DNA of 64,000 nucleotides, from positions 186,001-250,000 of the forward strand of contig NZ_CVPC01000002.1 in the NCBI RefSeq assembly GCF_001049735.1, written 5' to 3'. This document shows positions 37,330-45,838 of this stretch, piece by piece. Source of the DNA: Nereida ignava. Its GTDB lineage: Bacteria > Pseudomonadota > Alphaproteobacteria > Rhodobacterales > Rhodobacteraceae. The position numbers and the translations under genes were made by a program. The notes below the pieces were generated by a model. It did no database searches, was not told the DNA's origin, and worked only from the letters and a program-made list of their open reading frames with translations. Position 1 is the first letter of the stretch. Each line of letters opens with the position of its first letter.

Positions 37330-38247
37330 ATGACTGTTCCCATGATTTTTTCCGATGAAGTTGCGGCTGCGCGCAAAGCCGGCCAGCCTATCGTTGCTCT
37401 TGAAAGCACCATCATTACCCATGGCATGCCTTTCCCCCAAAACATTGAGGTCGCCCGCGGTGTAGAGGATGTGGTGCGCAAAAACGGTGCGGTGCCTGCA
37501 ACAATCGCCGTGATGAATGGCACGCTTCATATCGGTCTGAACAGCGATCAACTCGATGCGCTTGGTCAGGCCGAGAACGTCGCCAAGCTGAGCCGCGCGG
37601 ATATGGCGGCGTGCATCGCAACAGGTGGGACAGGCGCTACAACTGTTGCGGCCACTATGATCGGTGCGCGGATGGCGGGCATCAGTGTTTTTGCAACGGG
37701 TGGTATCGGCGGTGTTCACCGCGGCGCCGAGCACAGCTTTGATATTTCCGCTGACCTGCACGAGTTGGCCCAAACGCCGGTCACAGTTGTTGCCGCCGGC
37801 GCAAAGGCCATTCTTGACCTGCCAAAAACGATGGAGGTTCTCGAAACGCTTGGGGTGCCCGTCATCGCGTTTGGTCAAGATTATCTGCCCGCGTTCTGGT
37901 CTGCGACTTCTGACATCGCCGCGCCTTTGCGGATGGACAGCGCCGCACAGATCGCGGCGGCCCATCTGATGCGCATGCAGATGAACGTCCCCGGCGGACA
38001 ATTGATTGCGAACCCGATCCCGCAAGGGGCGGAAATTCCACAAAACGTGCTGCACCCAATCATTGAACAGGCCCTTGCTGAGGCCGAGGCGCAAAACATT
38101 ACCGCCAAGAAAGTGACACCATTTTTATTGGGTCGGATACTTGAGTTGACGGACGGTGCATCCCTGACTGCCAACATCGCACTGGTGCGCAACAACGCGC
38201 GCTTGGCCGCACAGATTGCTTCGGAAATAAGCAGCGCATCAAGATAA
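37330..38247 (+). CDS. psuG: Pseudouridine-5'-phosphate glycosidase
   Basis: This 305-residue enzyme splits pseudouridine-5'-phosphate to uracil and ribose-5-phosphate. It has IVALESTIITHGMPFPQN near the N-terminus, the metal/substrate loop FATGGIGGVHRGAE and the late GGQLIANPIP segment, all typical of PsuG. GGAGG lies 10 nt before the ATG. It works after PsuK in breakdown of modified nucleosides from RNA. No dedicated transporter is adjacent. Confidence 0.94.
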   Translation: MTVPMIFSDEVAAARKAGQPIVALESTIITHGMPFPQNIEVARGVEDVVRKNGAVPATIAVMNGTLHIGLNSDQLDALGQAENVAKLSRADMAACIATGGTGATTVAATMIGARMAGISVFATGGIGGVHRGAEHSFDISADLHELAQTPVTVVAAGAKAILDLPKTMEVLETLGVPVIAFGQDYLPAFWSATSDIAAPLRMDSAAQIAAAHLMRMQMNVPGGQLIANPIPQGAEIPQNVLHPIIEQALAEAEAQNITAKKVTPFLLGRILELTDGASLTANIALVRNNARLAAQIASEISSASR

Positions 38248-38343
38248 CGCAGTTGGGGCGCCGTTATGTTGGCGCTGCCCGTTGTATCCGCAGGGCGCAT
38301 AGCCTAGCTATGTCTTCAACACCCCGTTTTACAAGCAGATCAA

Positions 38344-39060
38344 ATGCCAAACACTGACCCGTTCTCTCCCGATCTTCCGCCCCGCCGTGTTGGTCTTTTC
38401 TCGCGCATGCGGTCGAATTTTCTAACGGGTCTAGTGGTGATCGCACCGATCGGGCTGACCATTTGGCTGATCTGGACTGTTGTCGGCTGGATTGACGGGT
38501 TCGTTCTGCCGCTTGTGCCCCATTCATGGCAACCTGACCGGCTGATCCAAACCTATTTCGGCCTTGAGGTTGATCGTCAGATTAATGTTCGCGGCATTGG
38601 CGTTGTGATGTTTTTGCTGTTCACCGTGTTTATCGGTTGGATTGCCAAAGGGTTCATTGGGCGCAGCCTGTTGCGGTGGGCCGAAGGCATCGTTGAGCGG
38701 ACGCCCGTGGTGCGCAGCATTTACGGTGGCGTCAAACAAATCGCCGAAACGATCTTTGCCCAAACAGATACGAACTTCGATAAGGCCTGCCTAATTGAAT
38801 ATCCGCGTAAGGGTATCTGGGCTATTGGCTTTATCTCGACCTCAACCAAGGGAGAGGTTTTGGACAAAGGCGGCGCAGATAAAATGATGTCCGTGTTCGT
38901 GCCGACCACGCCAAACCCCACATCGGGTTTTTTGCTGTTCTTTCCGACCGAGGACGTTATCGAGCTTGAAATGAGTGTCGAAGATGCGGCGAAATTGGTT
39001 ATTTCGGCAGGCTTGGTTTACCCCAATTCTAAAGACCCATCCGCACCGGCAAAGGGCTAG
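38344..39060 (+). CDS. DUF502 family membrane protein
   Basis: This 238-residue protein has two membrane segments (about residues 24-48 and 75-97) and the DUF502 core GLVVIAPIGLTIWLIW, RTPVVRSIYGGVKQ and FVPTTPNPTSGFLLFFP. The function of the family is not established; plant relatives (LCV-like, COV) are membrane proteins. A 54-residue gene follows 3 bp downstream. Confidence 0.9.
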   Translation: MPNTDPFSPDLPPRRVGLFSRMRSNFLTGLVVIAPIGLTIWLIWTVVGWIDGFVLPLVPHSWQPDRLIQTYFGLEVDRQINVRGIGVVMFLLFTVFIGWIAKGFIGRSLLRWAEGIVERTPVVRSIYGGVKQIAETIFAQTDTNFDKACLIEYPRKGIWAIGFISTSTKGEVLDKGGADKMMSVFVPTTPNPTSGFLLFFPTEDVIELEMSVEDAAKLVISAGLVYPNSKDPSAPAKG

Positions 39061-39063
39061 CTC

Positions 39064-39228
39064 ATGCCTAGAAACGTGATCTTTGTAGCCCTGTTGTTAG
39101 TCCTGATCGGTACCGTTTGGATAGCGTTTGATGCGCTGATGGCCCTTGGTGTGGGAGTTGGTGCGATTGTGGCCTTTGTGGTAATTTCTGGTCTAAACAA
39201 CCCGCACATGGACGATGATGAGACCTAA
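39064..39228 (+). CDS. Small two-helix membrane protein
   Basis: A 54-residue frame starts 3 bp after the DUF502 gene. It has two hydrophobic stretches (VIFVALLLVLIGTVWIAF and LMALGVGVGAIVAFVVI) and an acidic C-terminal end (DDDET). Its tight spacing suggests translation together with DUF502. I do not recognise a family. Confidence 0.6.
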   Translation: MPRNVIFVALLLVLIGTVWIAFDALMALGVGVGAIVAFVVISGLNNPHMDDDET

Positions 39229-39256
39229 GCCAGCATTGGTTGTTTGGCCATGGGTG

Positions 39257-40306
39257 TCAGTTAAACATTGCTGGTAAATCCACACTGCTTTTGACACCGA
39301 TATCGCTCCAGTGATCCGTTAAGAACTGATCTGCAGCGCGCTGTCCCGCTTCTTTGAGTTGTCCCAAAACATAGCCCGATGGCAGCAATTTTGTTGCAAC
39401 GCTCAGCTCATTCATCAACGGATCATCGGCAATCATATGCACGTTGATCGCCTTCATCGTACTTTCGCTAATCGTTCCATCGCCCAGCAACCGCTGCACA
39501 AATTCAATTGCGCGCAATTCGCGAAGCAGGGACGAATTGAAGCTGATCTCATTAATTCGGTTTTGGATGGCCTGCGCAGATACGGGCAGTTCTTCTCGGT
39601 GCAGCGGGTTGATATTAACCACGACAATATCACTGGGAAGCACGCCTTGAAACAGCGGAAACAGCGCGGGATTGCCGGTATATCCGCCGTCCCAATAGGC
39701 CTCATCGCGGCCCGTGTTGGGGTCAAATATCTGAACCGCCTTAAAGAGTGTCGGCAGGCAAGCACTTGCCATAATCGCCTCAGGGCAGATATCATCGTGG
39801 TCAAACACGCGGATTTTACCGCTGCGCACGTTGGTGGCACAGACAAAAAGCGCAGGGCCCTCATCGGCGCAAACCGTGTCATACCGAAACGCCTCTGCAA
39901 TGCGCGCCAGCGGATTTTTGTACCACGGCCCAAGCGCATAGGGCGACATTACACGGCTGCTCAGATCAATGGCCGCAAAGGCGGGTGACATTTCAAAAGC
40001 GCGGCTCACAGATGCGGCGGAGCCATGCATCCAATCACTTAGCCCGCTGGCGTCCGTCGCCCCAATTTGGGACCACAGCCAGTTAAGGTTTTCCCGCGCA
40101 CCTTCGCGCCCTGCGGTGACCATACCGGACTTGAATGCAGCCCCGTTCATGGCCCCCGCAGACGTTCCCGTGATGGCCGCAATTGTCAGCCGTTTTTCAT
40201 CCAAAAGACGATCCAGAACGCCCCACGTAAAGGCCCCGTGCGCCCCGCCCCCTTGCAGTGCGAGGTTTATCGACTTGCTCGCCCCGCCCGTTTTGGCGCC
40301 AGTCAC
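39257..40306 (-). CDS. Patatin-like phospholipase
   Basis: This 349-residue protein has the patatin elements: GGGAHGAFTWGVLD (oxyanion loop), GTSAGAMNG (nucleophile Ser) and DGGYTGNP (catalytic Asp). Such enzymes hydrolyse acyl lipids. It overlaps 3-hydroxybutyrate dehydrogenase by 4 bp (ATGA), so the two are probably co-translated, and a link to polyhydroxyalkanoate granules or short-chain 3-hydroxy acid turnover is possible. Confidence 0.9.
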   Translation of the reverse strand: MTGAKTGGASKSINLALQGGGAHGAFTWGVLDRLLDEKRLTIAAITGTSAGAMNGAAFKSGMVTAGREGARENLNWLWSQIGATDASGLSDWMHGSAASVSRAFEMSPAFAAIDLSSRVMSPYALGPWYKNPLARIAEAFRYDTVCADEGPALFVCATNVRSGKIRVFDHDDICPEAIMASACLPTLFKAVQIFDPNTGRDEAYWDGGYTGNPALFPLFQGVLPSDIVVVNINPLHREELPVSAQAIQNRINEISFNSSLLRELRAIEFVQRLLGDGTISESTMKAINVHMIADDPLMNELSVATKLLPSGYVLGQLKEAGQRAADQFLTDHWSDIGVKSSVDLPAMFN

Positions 40307-41088
40307 AACGCCGTCCAGCCACCATCAATGGAAATGGTCGTGCCAGTGATTTGGGCCGCCGCATCAGAGCACAGAAATGCAATCGTGCCGCCCATCTGCT
40401 CAACAGTTGCAAATTCCTTGGAAGGCTGGCGCTTGAGCATCACGTTTTTGATCACGTCCTCACGGCTCATATCGTATTCCTTCATGGTGTCGGGAATTTG
40501 CGCCTCGACCAAAGGTGTCAGCACATAGCCCGGACATACTGCGTTACAGGTGATCGGCTCTTCTGCGGTTTCTAAAGCTACGGTTTTGCTAAGCCCCACG
40601 ATGCCGTGTTTGGCGGCAATATAGGCAGATTTATAGGGTGACGCGGTCAGCCCATGGGCGGACGCCACATTGATTATGCGCCCCCACCCTGCGGCGCGCA
40701 TGCCGGTGATGGCGGCGGCAGATGTGTGAAAGGCAGAACTAAGGTTGATTGCGATGATGGCATCCCATTTGTTTGTCGGGAATTCCTCAATACCGGCTAC
40801 GTGCTGAATGCCGGCGTTATTGACCAAGATATCGCACGCGCCCGCCTCCGCGATCAGCTTGCGACACTCGTCCGCCTTCGACATATCCGCCTGAATATAT
40901 TGCGCTGAGACACCCGTCTCATCCGCGATGGATTGCGCCAAGGCGTGATCTTCCTCGTTATTTGTGTAGCTGTTGAGCACAACATTCGCGCCAGCACGCG
41001 CCAATTCCTTTGCCACGCCAAGCCCGATACCAGAGTTTGATCCAGTAATTACCGCTGTTTTGCCCGTCAAATCCGTAACAATTGCCAT
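40303..41088 (-). CDS. bdhA: 3-hydroxybutyrate dehydrogenase
   Basis: This 261-residue short-chain dehydrogenase has the NAD-binding TGSNSGIGLGVAKELA, NNAGIQHVAGIEEFP, and the Tyr-x3-Lys site in YIAAKHG. IQHVAPIE-type and CPGYVLTPLVEAQIP segments fit 3-hydroxybutyrate dehydrogenases. It oxidises 3-hydroxybutyrate to acetoacetate, usually in storage polymer breakdown. It is followed by the overlapping patatin gene. Confidence 0.92.
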   Translation of the reverse strand: MAIVTDLTGKTAVITGSNSGIGLGVAKELARAGANVVLNSYTNNEEDHALAQSIADETGVSAQYIQADMSKADECRKLIAEAGACDILVNNAGIQHVAGIEEFPTNKWDAIIAINLSSAFHTSAAAITGMRAAGWGRIINVASAHGLTASPYKSAYIAAKHGIVGLSKTVALETAEEPITCNAVCPGYVLTPLVEAQIPDTMKEYDMSREDVIKNVMLKRQPSKEFATVEQMGGTIAFLCSDAAAQITGTTISIDGGWTAL

Positions 41089-41218
41089 TCGTGAATGCTC
41101 CTTACCAAAGTGTTAAAGCCACCATAATGCTGCGAGTGCGAAATGCCAGTGTAATGGCGTTTACCCTCACGGATTGTTGTGTTGAATGACTGCGGATCAA
41201 ATCGATTGGCCAAAAAAA

Positions 41219-41239
41219 ACGCCAGCACGAAGCTGGCGT
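41219..41239 (-). terminator. Minus-strand terminator with no assigned upstream gene
   Basis: A perfect 8-bp stem (ACGCCAGC / GCTGGCGT) with a 5-nt loop has eight A residues on its left side, giving a T run on the minus strand. No minus-strand gene ends here, so it may close a small RNA. Confidence 0.8.
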
Positions 41240-41390
41240 AAGTTATTGAGGCAGGTTTCATACAGGCAAGAAACCTATCGAGCAGTAACACTGGTATATC
41301 TGTTTCGCTAAGGCGCGCCAAGCAGAAATGTTTGCGTTGTATTAGCCCAGTGGTTGCGCTCCAATAGCAGTTAAACATGGTCGACGGGGG
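41219..41390 (-). ncRNA. Candidate small RNA upstream of bdhA
   Basis: The 314 bp between bdhA and the solute-binding protein gene contain the terminator above and, before it, a GGTTTC/GAAACC hairpin (41254-41275). This could be a minus-strand small RNA; the 5' end is unknown and set only approximately. No convincing protein frame was seen. Confidence 0.35.
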
Positions 41391-41402
41391 ATTGTTTCCA
41401 AA

Positions 41403-43223
41403 ATGAAACTAAATATTTTCAAGTATAGCGGTATGTTAGCGGTCGTAGTTACAGCAGTTTCAATCGCGGGATTCGCAGCTGCCGAGCCAAAACACGGGAT
41501 CGCCATGTATGGTGAGCCGCAGCTACCACCAGATTTTGTGTCTCTCCCCTATGCAAACCCGAATGCTCCCAAGGGTGGTACTATCGCTACGGGTGAAGTT
41601 GGTACTTTTGACAGCTTGAACCCCTATATATTGAAAGGCAGTCCACCTTGGCAGTTGCGCTTTTTGGGCGTGGAAAGCCTCATGGGGCGTTCTTGGGACG
41701 AGCCATTTACGCTCTATGGACTTCTCGCCGAATCGATTGAGGTGGGTGAGAATCGCGAGTGGGTCGAATTCACCCTTCGCCCGGAGGCACGTTTTTCCGA
41801 TGGCACCCCCGTTACGGTCGAAGATGTGATCTGGTCTTACGAAACATTGGGGACCGTCGGGCATCCGCGTTACCACGGGCTTTGGAAGAAAATCGAAAGT
41901 GCCGAAAAAACCGGTGAACGTTCGGTGAAGTTTACGTTCAACGAGGCAGATCGCGAACTTGCGTTGATCGCGGGCATGCGTCCCATCTTGAAAAAGGCAC
42001 AATGGGACGGCGTTGATTTCGCCGACAGCAGTCTTGATATCGTGCCCATCACAACTTCCCCGTATGTTGTTGATCAATACGAGGCAGGCCGCGTTGTGGT
42101 GATGAAGCGCAACGACGATTATTGGGGCAAAGACCTGCCATTCCGCCGTGGCACCATGAACCTTGATGAAGTGCGTATGGAGTTTTTCGGGGATGGAACC
42201 GCGCAGTTCGAGGCGTTCAAAGCAGGTGTTTTGAACTCAAACCGTGAATTTAACGCGCAAAAATGGGACCAGCAATACGCCTTCCCCGCAATTGATGTGG
42301 GCGACGTGGTGAAGTCAGTGCTGCCTCATGAACGGCCCTCGGGCATCACAGGTTTTGTCATGAACACCCGTCGTGAGGCATTCCAAGACTGGCGCGTGCG
42401 CGACGCTCTGCTTCATGCGTTTAACTTTGAATTCATCAACAATGCTATGACGGATGGCAAGCAGCCGCGCATCACCAGCTACTATTCAAATTCTATCTTG
42501 GGTATGAAGGAAGGCCCCGCAGATGGCTTGATTAAAGAGTTTTTGACCCCCTTCGCGGACGAGCTTTTACCCGGCGCCCTTGAAGGATACACCCTACCCG
42601 TCAGTGACGGCTCAGAAGCCAACCGACGCAACATTAGGAAAGCCTTGCAGCAATTTGAAAGCGCTGGATATTCTGTTGATGATACAGGTGTCCTCGTTGA
42701 TGCGAACGGAACGCCTTTCACTTTTGAAATTCTGCTCAAATCAGGATCATCCGAGAATATCGCGATCATCGAGCTTTATACAAAAGCGCTCGAGCGTGTT
42801 GGCATCACGCCGACCGTTACAACCGTTGATGGGGCGCAGTACAAAGACCGTACGACCAATTATGATTTTGACATGACGTATTATCGTCGTGGCTTATCCC
42901 TGTCGCCAGGTAACGAGCAATACGCGTACTGGGGTGCTGATGGCATCACTGAACCTGGCAGCCGCAATTGGATGGGCATGAATAGTCCCGCCGCAGAGGC
43001 GATGATTGACAAGATGCTGAATTCCGGAAGCCGCGAGGAGTTTTTGGCAGCAGTTCGCGCATTGGACCGCGTCCTGACCACAGGCCGCTACGTCATACCG
43101 ATCTACCAGTTCAACATCAGCCGCATTGCCCACGCTAAGGAGCTTAAATACCCTGAAAACCTACCCATCTATGGCGACTGGATTGGTTGGCAGCCCGATG
43201 TTTGGTGGTTTGAAGCCGACTGA
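41403..43223 (+). CDS. Extracellular solute-binding protein, family 5 (YejA-like)
   Basis: This 606-residue periplasmic protein has a signal peptide ending AGFAAA and a mature start EPKHGIAMYGEPQLPPDF. It continues LPYANPNAPKGGTIATGEVGTFDSLNPYILKG, typical of YejA-like oligopeptide or microcin C-type binding proteins. The late VIPIYQFNISRIAH region fits too. No permease or ATPase gene is next to it, so the cognate transporter is elsewhere. A 14-bp hairpin follows. Confidence 0.87.
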   Translation: MKLNIFKYSGMLAVVVTAVSIAGFAAAEPKHGIAMYGEPQLPPDFVSLPYANPNAPKGGTIATGEVGTFDSLNPYILKGSPPWQLRFLGVESLMGRSWDEPFTLYGLLAESIEVGENREWVEFTLRPEARFSDGTPVTVEDVIWSYETLGTVGHPRYHGLWKKIESAEKTGERSVKFTFNEADRELALIAGMRPILKKAQWDGVDFADSSLDIVPITTSPYVVDQYEAGRVVVMKRNDDYWGKDLPFRRGTMNLDEVRMEFFGDGTAQFEAFKAGVLNSNREFNAQKWDQQYAFPAIDVGDVVKSVLPHERPSGITGFVMNTRREAFQDWRVRDALLHAFNFEFINNAMTDGKQPRITSYYSNSILGMKEGPADGLIKEFLTPFADELLPGALEGYTLPVSDGSEANRRNIRKALQQFESAGYSVDDTGVLVDANGTPFTFEILLKSGSSENIAIIELYTKALERVGITPTVTTVDGAQYKDRTTNYDFDMTYYRRGLSLSPGNEQYAYWGADGITEPGSRNWMGMNSPAAEAMIDKMLNSGSREEFLAAVRALDRVLTTGRYVIPIYQFNISRIAHAKELKYPENLPIYGDWIGWQPDVWWFEAD

Positions 43224-43237
43224 AAGAGCTAAAGTAA

Positions 43238-43279
43238 CTAGACGCCCTGCGCCCCCATTGGTAAACGCGGGGCGTCTAG
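43238..43279 (+). terminator. Hairpin after the solute-binding protein gene
   Basis: A 14-bp stem (CTAGACGCCCTGCG / CGCGGGGCGTCTAG, one T-G pair) has a 14-nt loop and no T run. It may end or protect the upstream transcript. Confidence 0.65.
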
Positions 43280-43297
43280 ACATCGAAAGCAGCAAAT

Positions 43298-43414
43298 ATG
43301 CGCCTTTTCATCACACTACTCGCGATTTGCGCGGTCACTGCCTGCACTCCTGCACGATTGGCCACCAAAGCCGTGACAATACCCGTTAAAACGGTCGGTA
43401 AAGTCGTATTTTAG
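43298..43414 (+). CDS. Small lipoprotein
   Basis: A 38-residue frame encodes MRLFITLLAICAVTACTPAR with a lipobox-like VTAC at Cys16, followed by a short basic tail. Short lipoproteins of this size are easily missed. It lies between a hairpin and the aquaporin gene. No family is recognised. Confidence 0.55.
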   Translation: MRLFITLLAICAVTACTPARLATKAVTIPVKTVGKVVF

Positions 43415-43455
43415 GACGTAGGCTCAAGTTCACAAAACGTAGGGACATAATTTAG

Positions 43456-44127
43456 ATGCATACCCTCACGGAGTCAGATCTATGGCGCAAACTCTGTGCC
43501 GAAGCGCTTGGTACGGCTTTTTTGCTGATCGGTGTTGTGGGCTCCGGTATCATGGCGGAGACACTGTCTAACGGCTCAGTCGCGCTGGCTCTTTTGGCAA
43601 ATGCAATCGCGACGGGCTGCATCCTCTATGTCATCATTACTGTGCTTGGACCAATCTCTGGCGCACATTTTAACCCTGCCGTTACGCTCGCCTTTTATGT
43701 GCGCAAAGAAATATCACGCACCGTGGCTTTGGGCTTTGCTCTAATGCAAATAGTTGGTGCAATTGTAGGGGTTTGGCTGACACATTTAATGTTTGAACTT
43801 CCGGTTTTCCAACTCGCAGGCACCGCGCTGACAGGTGTCTCGCAATGGGTATCAGAAGGGGTCGCGACGTTCGGTTTGTTGTTTGTGATCTTTGGGGGCT
43901 TACGCAGCAAACCAGAAGCCGTTCCCACACTCGTCGCACTCTACATAACCGGCGCATATTGGTTCACCTCATCAACAAGCTTTGCCAACCCCGCCGTCAC
44001 AATTGCACGTGGCCTCTCCGATACATTCGCGGGGATTGCACCATCGGGCGTGCCTGCGTTCATACTTGTCCAACTGGTGACAGTCGTGATCTCCATACCG
44101 TTGCTGGCAAAACTGTTCTCAAAATAA
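43456..44127 (+). CDS. Aquaporin (MIP family)
   Basis: This 223-residue channel has six hydrophobic segments and two NPA motifs (SGAHFNPAVT and SFANPAVT). Family members carry water, glycerol or small uncharged solutes such as arsenite; the substrate is not decided here. No arsenic genes are adjacent. Confidence 0.9.
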   Translation: MHTLTESDLWRKLCAEALGTAFLLIGVVGSGIMAETLSNGSVALALLANAIATGCILYVIITVLGPISGAHFNPAVTLAFYVRKEISRTVALGFALMQIVGAIVGVWLTHLMFELPVFQLAGTALTGVSQWVSEGVATFGLLFVIFGGLRSKPEAVPTLVALYITGAYWFTSSTSFANPAVTIARGLSDTFAGIAPSGVPAFILVQLVTVVISIPLLAKLFSK

Positions 44128-44199
44128 CACGCCGACATCCACCAATTCTTAACCCCTGCGGACCTAGCCTGAATAGGTAAACAGTTGCAGAGGTTCCCG

Positions 44200-44406
44200 A
44201 TGATTTTGACGCCAGACGATATTCCCGCGATCAACCGCTACTTTCCGGCCACAGATATAAACAGCATGCGCTTTCTGACCCATGATCGTGACAAGTTGGT
44301 TTTGTATCTTGCGCGCGTTAATGAGTTGTCGATCACCGAAGCATCAGAGCAGCTTGATCTACTAATCGCCGTGCGGCCAACTGAGAATTTACAACACGCG
44401 GGATGA
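44200..44406 (+). CDS. Hypothetical small protein
   Basis: A 68-residue protein with no membrane segment or signal peptide, starting MILTPDDIPAINRYFPA and containing a helical SITEASEQLDLLIAV region. ATG 44200 is preceded by GAGG at 7 nt; an earlier in-frame TTG is less likely. I do not recognise a family. Confidence 0.6.
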   Translation: MILTPDDIPAINRYFPATDINSMRFLTHDRDKLVLYLARVNELSITEASEQLDLLIAVRPTENLQHAG

Positions 44407-44413
44407 CGCGGTC

Positions 44414-45037
44414 TTAGGCCAGCGATGTCACCCAAAGGATTGTTGCATCGTCCTCACTGGTCGAGATCACGTTGTGGCCCATTGCGGCGTCATAATACGC
44501 GCTGTCTCCGCGGCGCATCTCAACGGGCTCGTAAAACTCAGTAAAAAGGCGAATGGTGCCAGTAAGAACGTACAAAAACTCCTCACCATCATGGCGCACC
44601 CATCCGTCAAACTCATCAAGGGTCCGGGCACGAACCCGCGCGCGGTACGGCAGCATTTGTTTTTTGGTGAGAGAGGCCGAAAGCAACTCATGCTCGTAGG
44701 TCGTGGTAATTGTGCGGGCGCCCTCGCCCTCTTTGGTGATTGCCATGCGGCCATTTACCTGACCGTTCACCGGTGGTGTGAACAGCTGCGGGACAGAAAT
44801 TTCCAGCCCAATCGCCAGCTTCTTAAGAGCCTCATATGTAGGCGACATCTGCCCGTTCTCAATTTTTGACAGGGTCGAGCGCGCCAATCCTGCTTGATTT
44901 GCTGCTTGTTCAAGGGTCCAGCCGCGCGCTTTGCGCAACTCACGGACCCGAGATCCAAGATCAACAGGTTCTGGCGCGGCATCCTCCCCACTTTCGCGGG
45001 CGATTTGGATCAGGGATTTTGCAGGTACATCAGTCAT
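44414..45037 (-). CDS. XRE-family regulator with cupin domain
   Basis: This 207-residue regulator has an N-terminal XRE helix-turn-helix (about residues 28-85, RKARGWTLEQAANQAGLARSTLSKIENG) and a C-terminal cupin (about 110-205, HDGEEFLYVLTGTIRLFTE). Such proteins sense small metabolites and control nearby genes. The ATG at 45037 is preferred over one 17 codons upstream. It is divergent from the DsbA-type gene across about 150 bp and may regulate it and the exporter. Confidence 0.87.
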   Translation of the reverse strand: MTDVPAKSLIQIARESGEDAAPEPVDLGSRVRELRKARGWTLEQAANQAGLARSTLSKIENGQMSPTYEALKKLAIGLEISVPQLFTPPVNGQVNGRMAITKEGEGARTITTTYEHELLSASLTKKQMLPYRARVRARTLDEFDGWVRHDGEEFLYVLTGTIRLFTEFYEPVEMRRGDSAYYDAAMGHNVISTSEDDATILWVTSLA

Positions 45038-45193
45038 GAAAAGCCTATAGCCCACGCTAACAACCGCTGGCAACAATATGCTTTGCAAAGTTGCACAGGC
45101 CCCTGTTCAATTGGTTTGCGCGCTTTACATTCGCCCCGCTTCCCTGCCAAACACCACGCAACTCATCGCCAATGCCTCGTAAAGGAGATGCCC

Positions 45194-45838
45194 GTGGTTA
45201 AGCTTGATATTGTATCCGACCCAATTTGCCCTTGGTGTTACATTGGCAAAACGCATCTTTTCAAAGCGCTGGCAGAGGTGCCCGATCATCCCTTCACGAT
45301 TGAGTGGCATCCGTTTCAGCTTAATCCTGATATGCCCGCGGCTGGCATGGACCGTCGTGAGTATCTGGAAACGAAGTTTGGCGGCAAAGAGGGTGCGGTC
45401 CGCGCCTACGCCCCCGTTGTAGAGGCCGCTGAAAAAGCGGGCCTTACGATCAACTTCGAAGGCATCACACGCACGCCCAACACGCTTGATGCGCACCGTG
45501 TCATTCATTGGGCAGGCATTGAAGGTAAGCAGACGGCAATGGTGCACGCACTTTTCAAAGCCTATTTTGAAGACGGGCGGGACATCGCGGATCACGAAAC
45601 GCTCGCTGATATTGCCGACAGTGTTGAAATGGATGCAGCCCTTGTGCGCAAACTGCTGGCCACCGATGAAGATGCAAAAGACATTCGCGATCGGGATGCA
45701 CACAGCCGCAAAATGGGTGTTAATTCCGTGCCCACTTTTGTTGTTGCAAATCAGCACGCTGTTCCCGGGGCGCAAGGTCCCGACTTGTGGGTCCAAGTGA
45801 TCAACGACATCAAAGAACAGTTGGCATCACCCGAATGA
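45194..45838 (+). CDS. DsbA/FrnE-family oxidoreductase
   Basis: This protein (about 214 residues) has the CPWC redox motif near the N-terminus (SDPICPWCYIGK) and a VNSVPTFVV cis-Pro region near the C-terminus. No signal peptide is seen, so it is likely cytoplasmic, like FrnE. AAGGAG (45182-45187) stands 6 nt before GTG 45194 and touches ATG 45188, so the GTG is the better start; the frame is the same. It overlaps the exporter gene by 4 bp. Confidence 0.88.
   Translation: MVKLDIVSDPICPWCYIGKTHLFKALAEVPDHPFTIEWHPFQLNPDMPAAGMDRREYLETKFGGKEGAVRAYAPVVEAAEKAGLTINFEGITRTPNTLDAHRVIHWAGIEGKQTAMVHALFKAYFEDGRDIADHETLADIADSVEMDAALVRKLLATDEDAKDIRDRDAHSRKMGVNSVPTFVVANQHAVPGAQGPDLWVQVINDIKEQLASPE

Noticed and set aside
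38248-38343. GC-rich inverted repeat after psuG as a terminator
   Set aside because: GGGCGCC and GGCGCTGCCC pair only with a bulge and no T run follows.
41067-41378. Minus-strand frame of 103 codons upstream of bdhA
   Set aside because: It runs through a strong terminator hairpin and into the bdhA start, and has no recognisable features.
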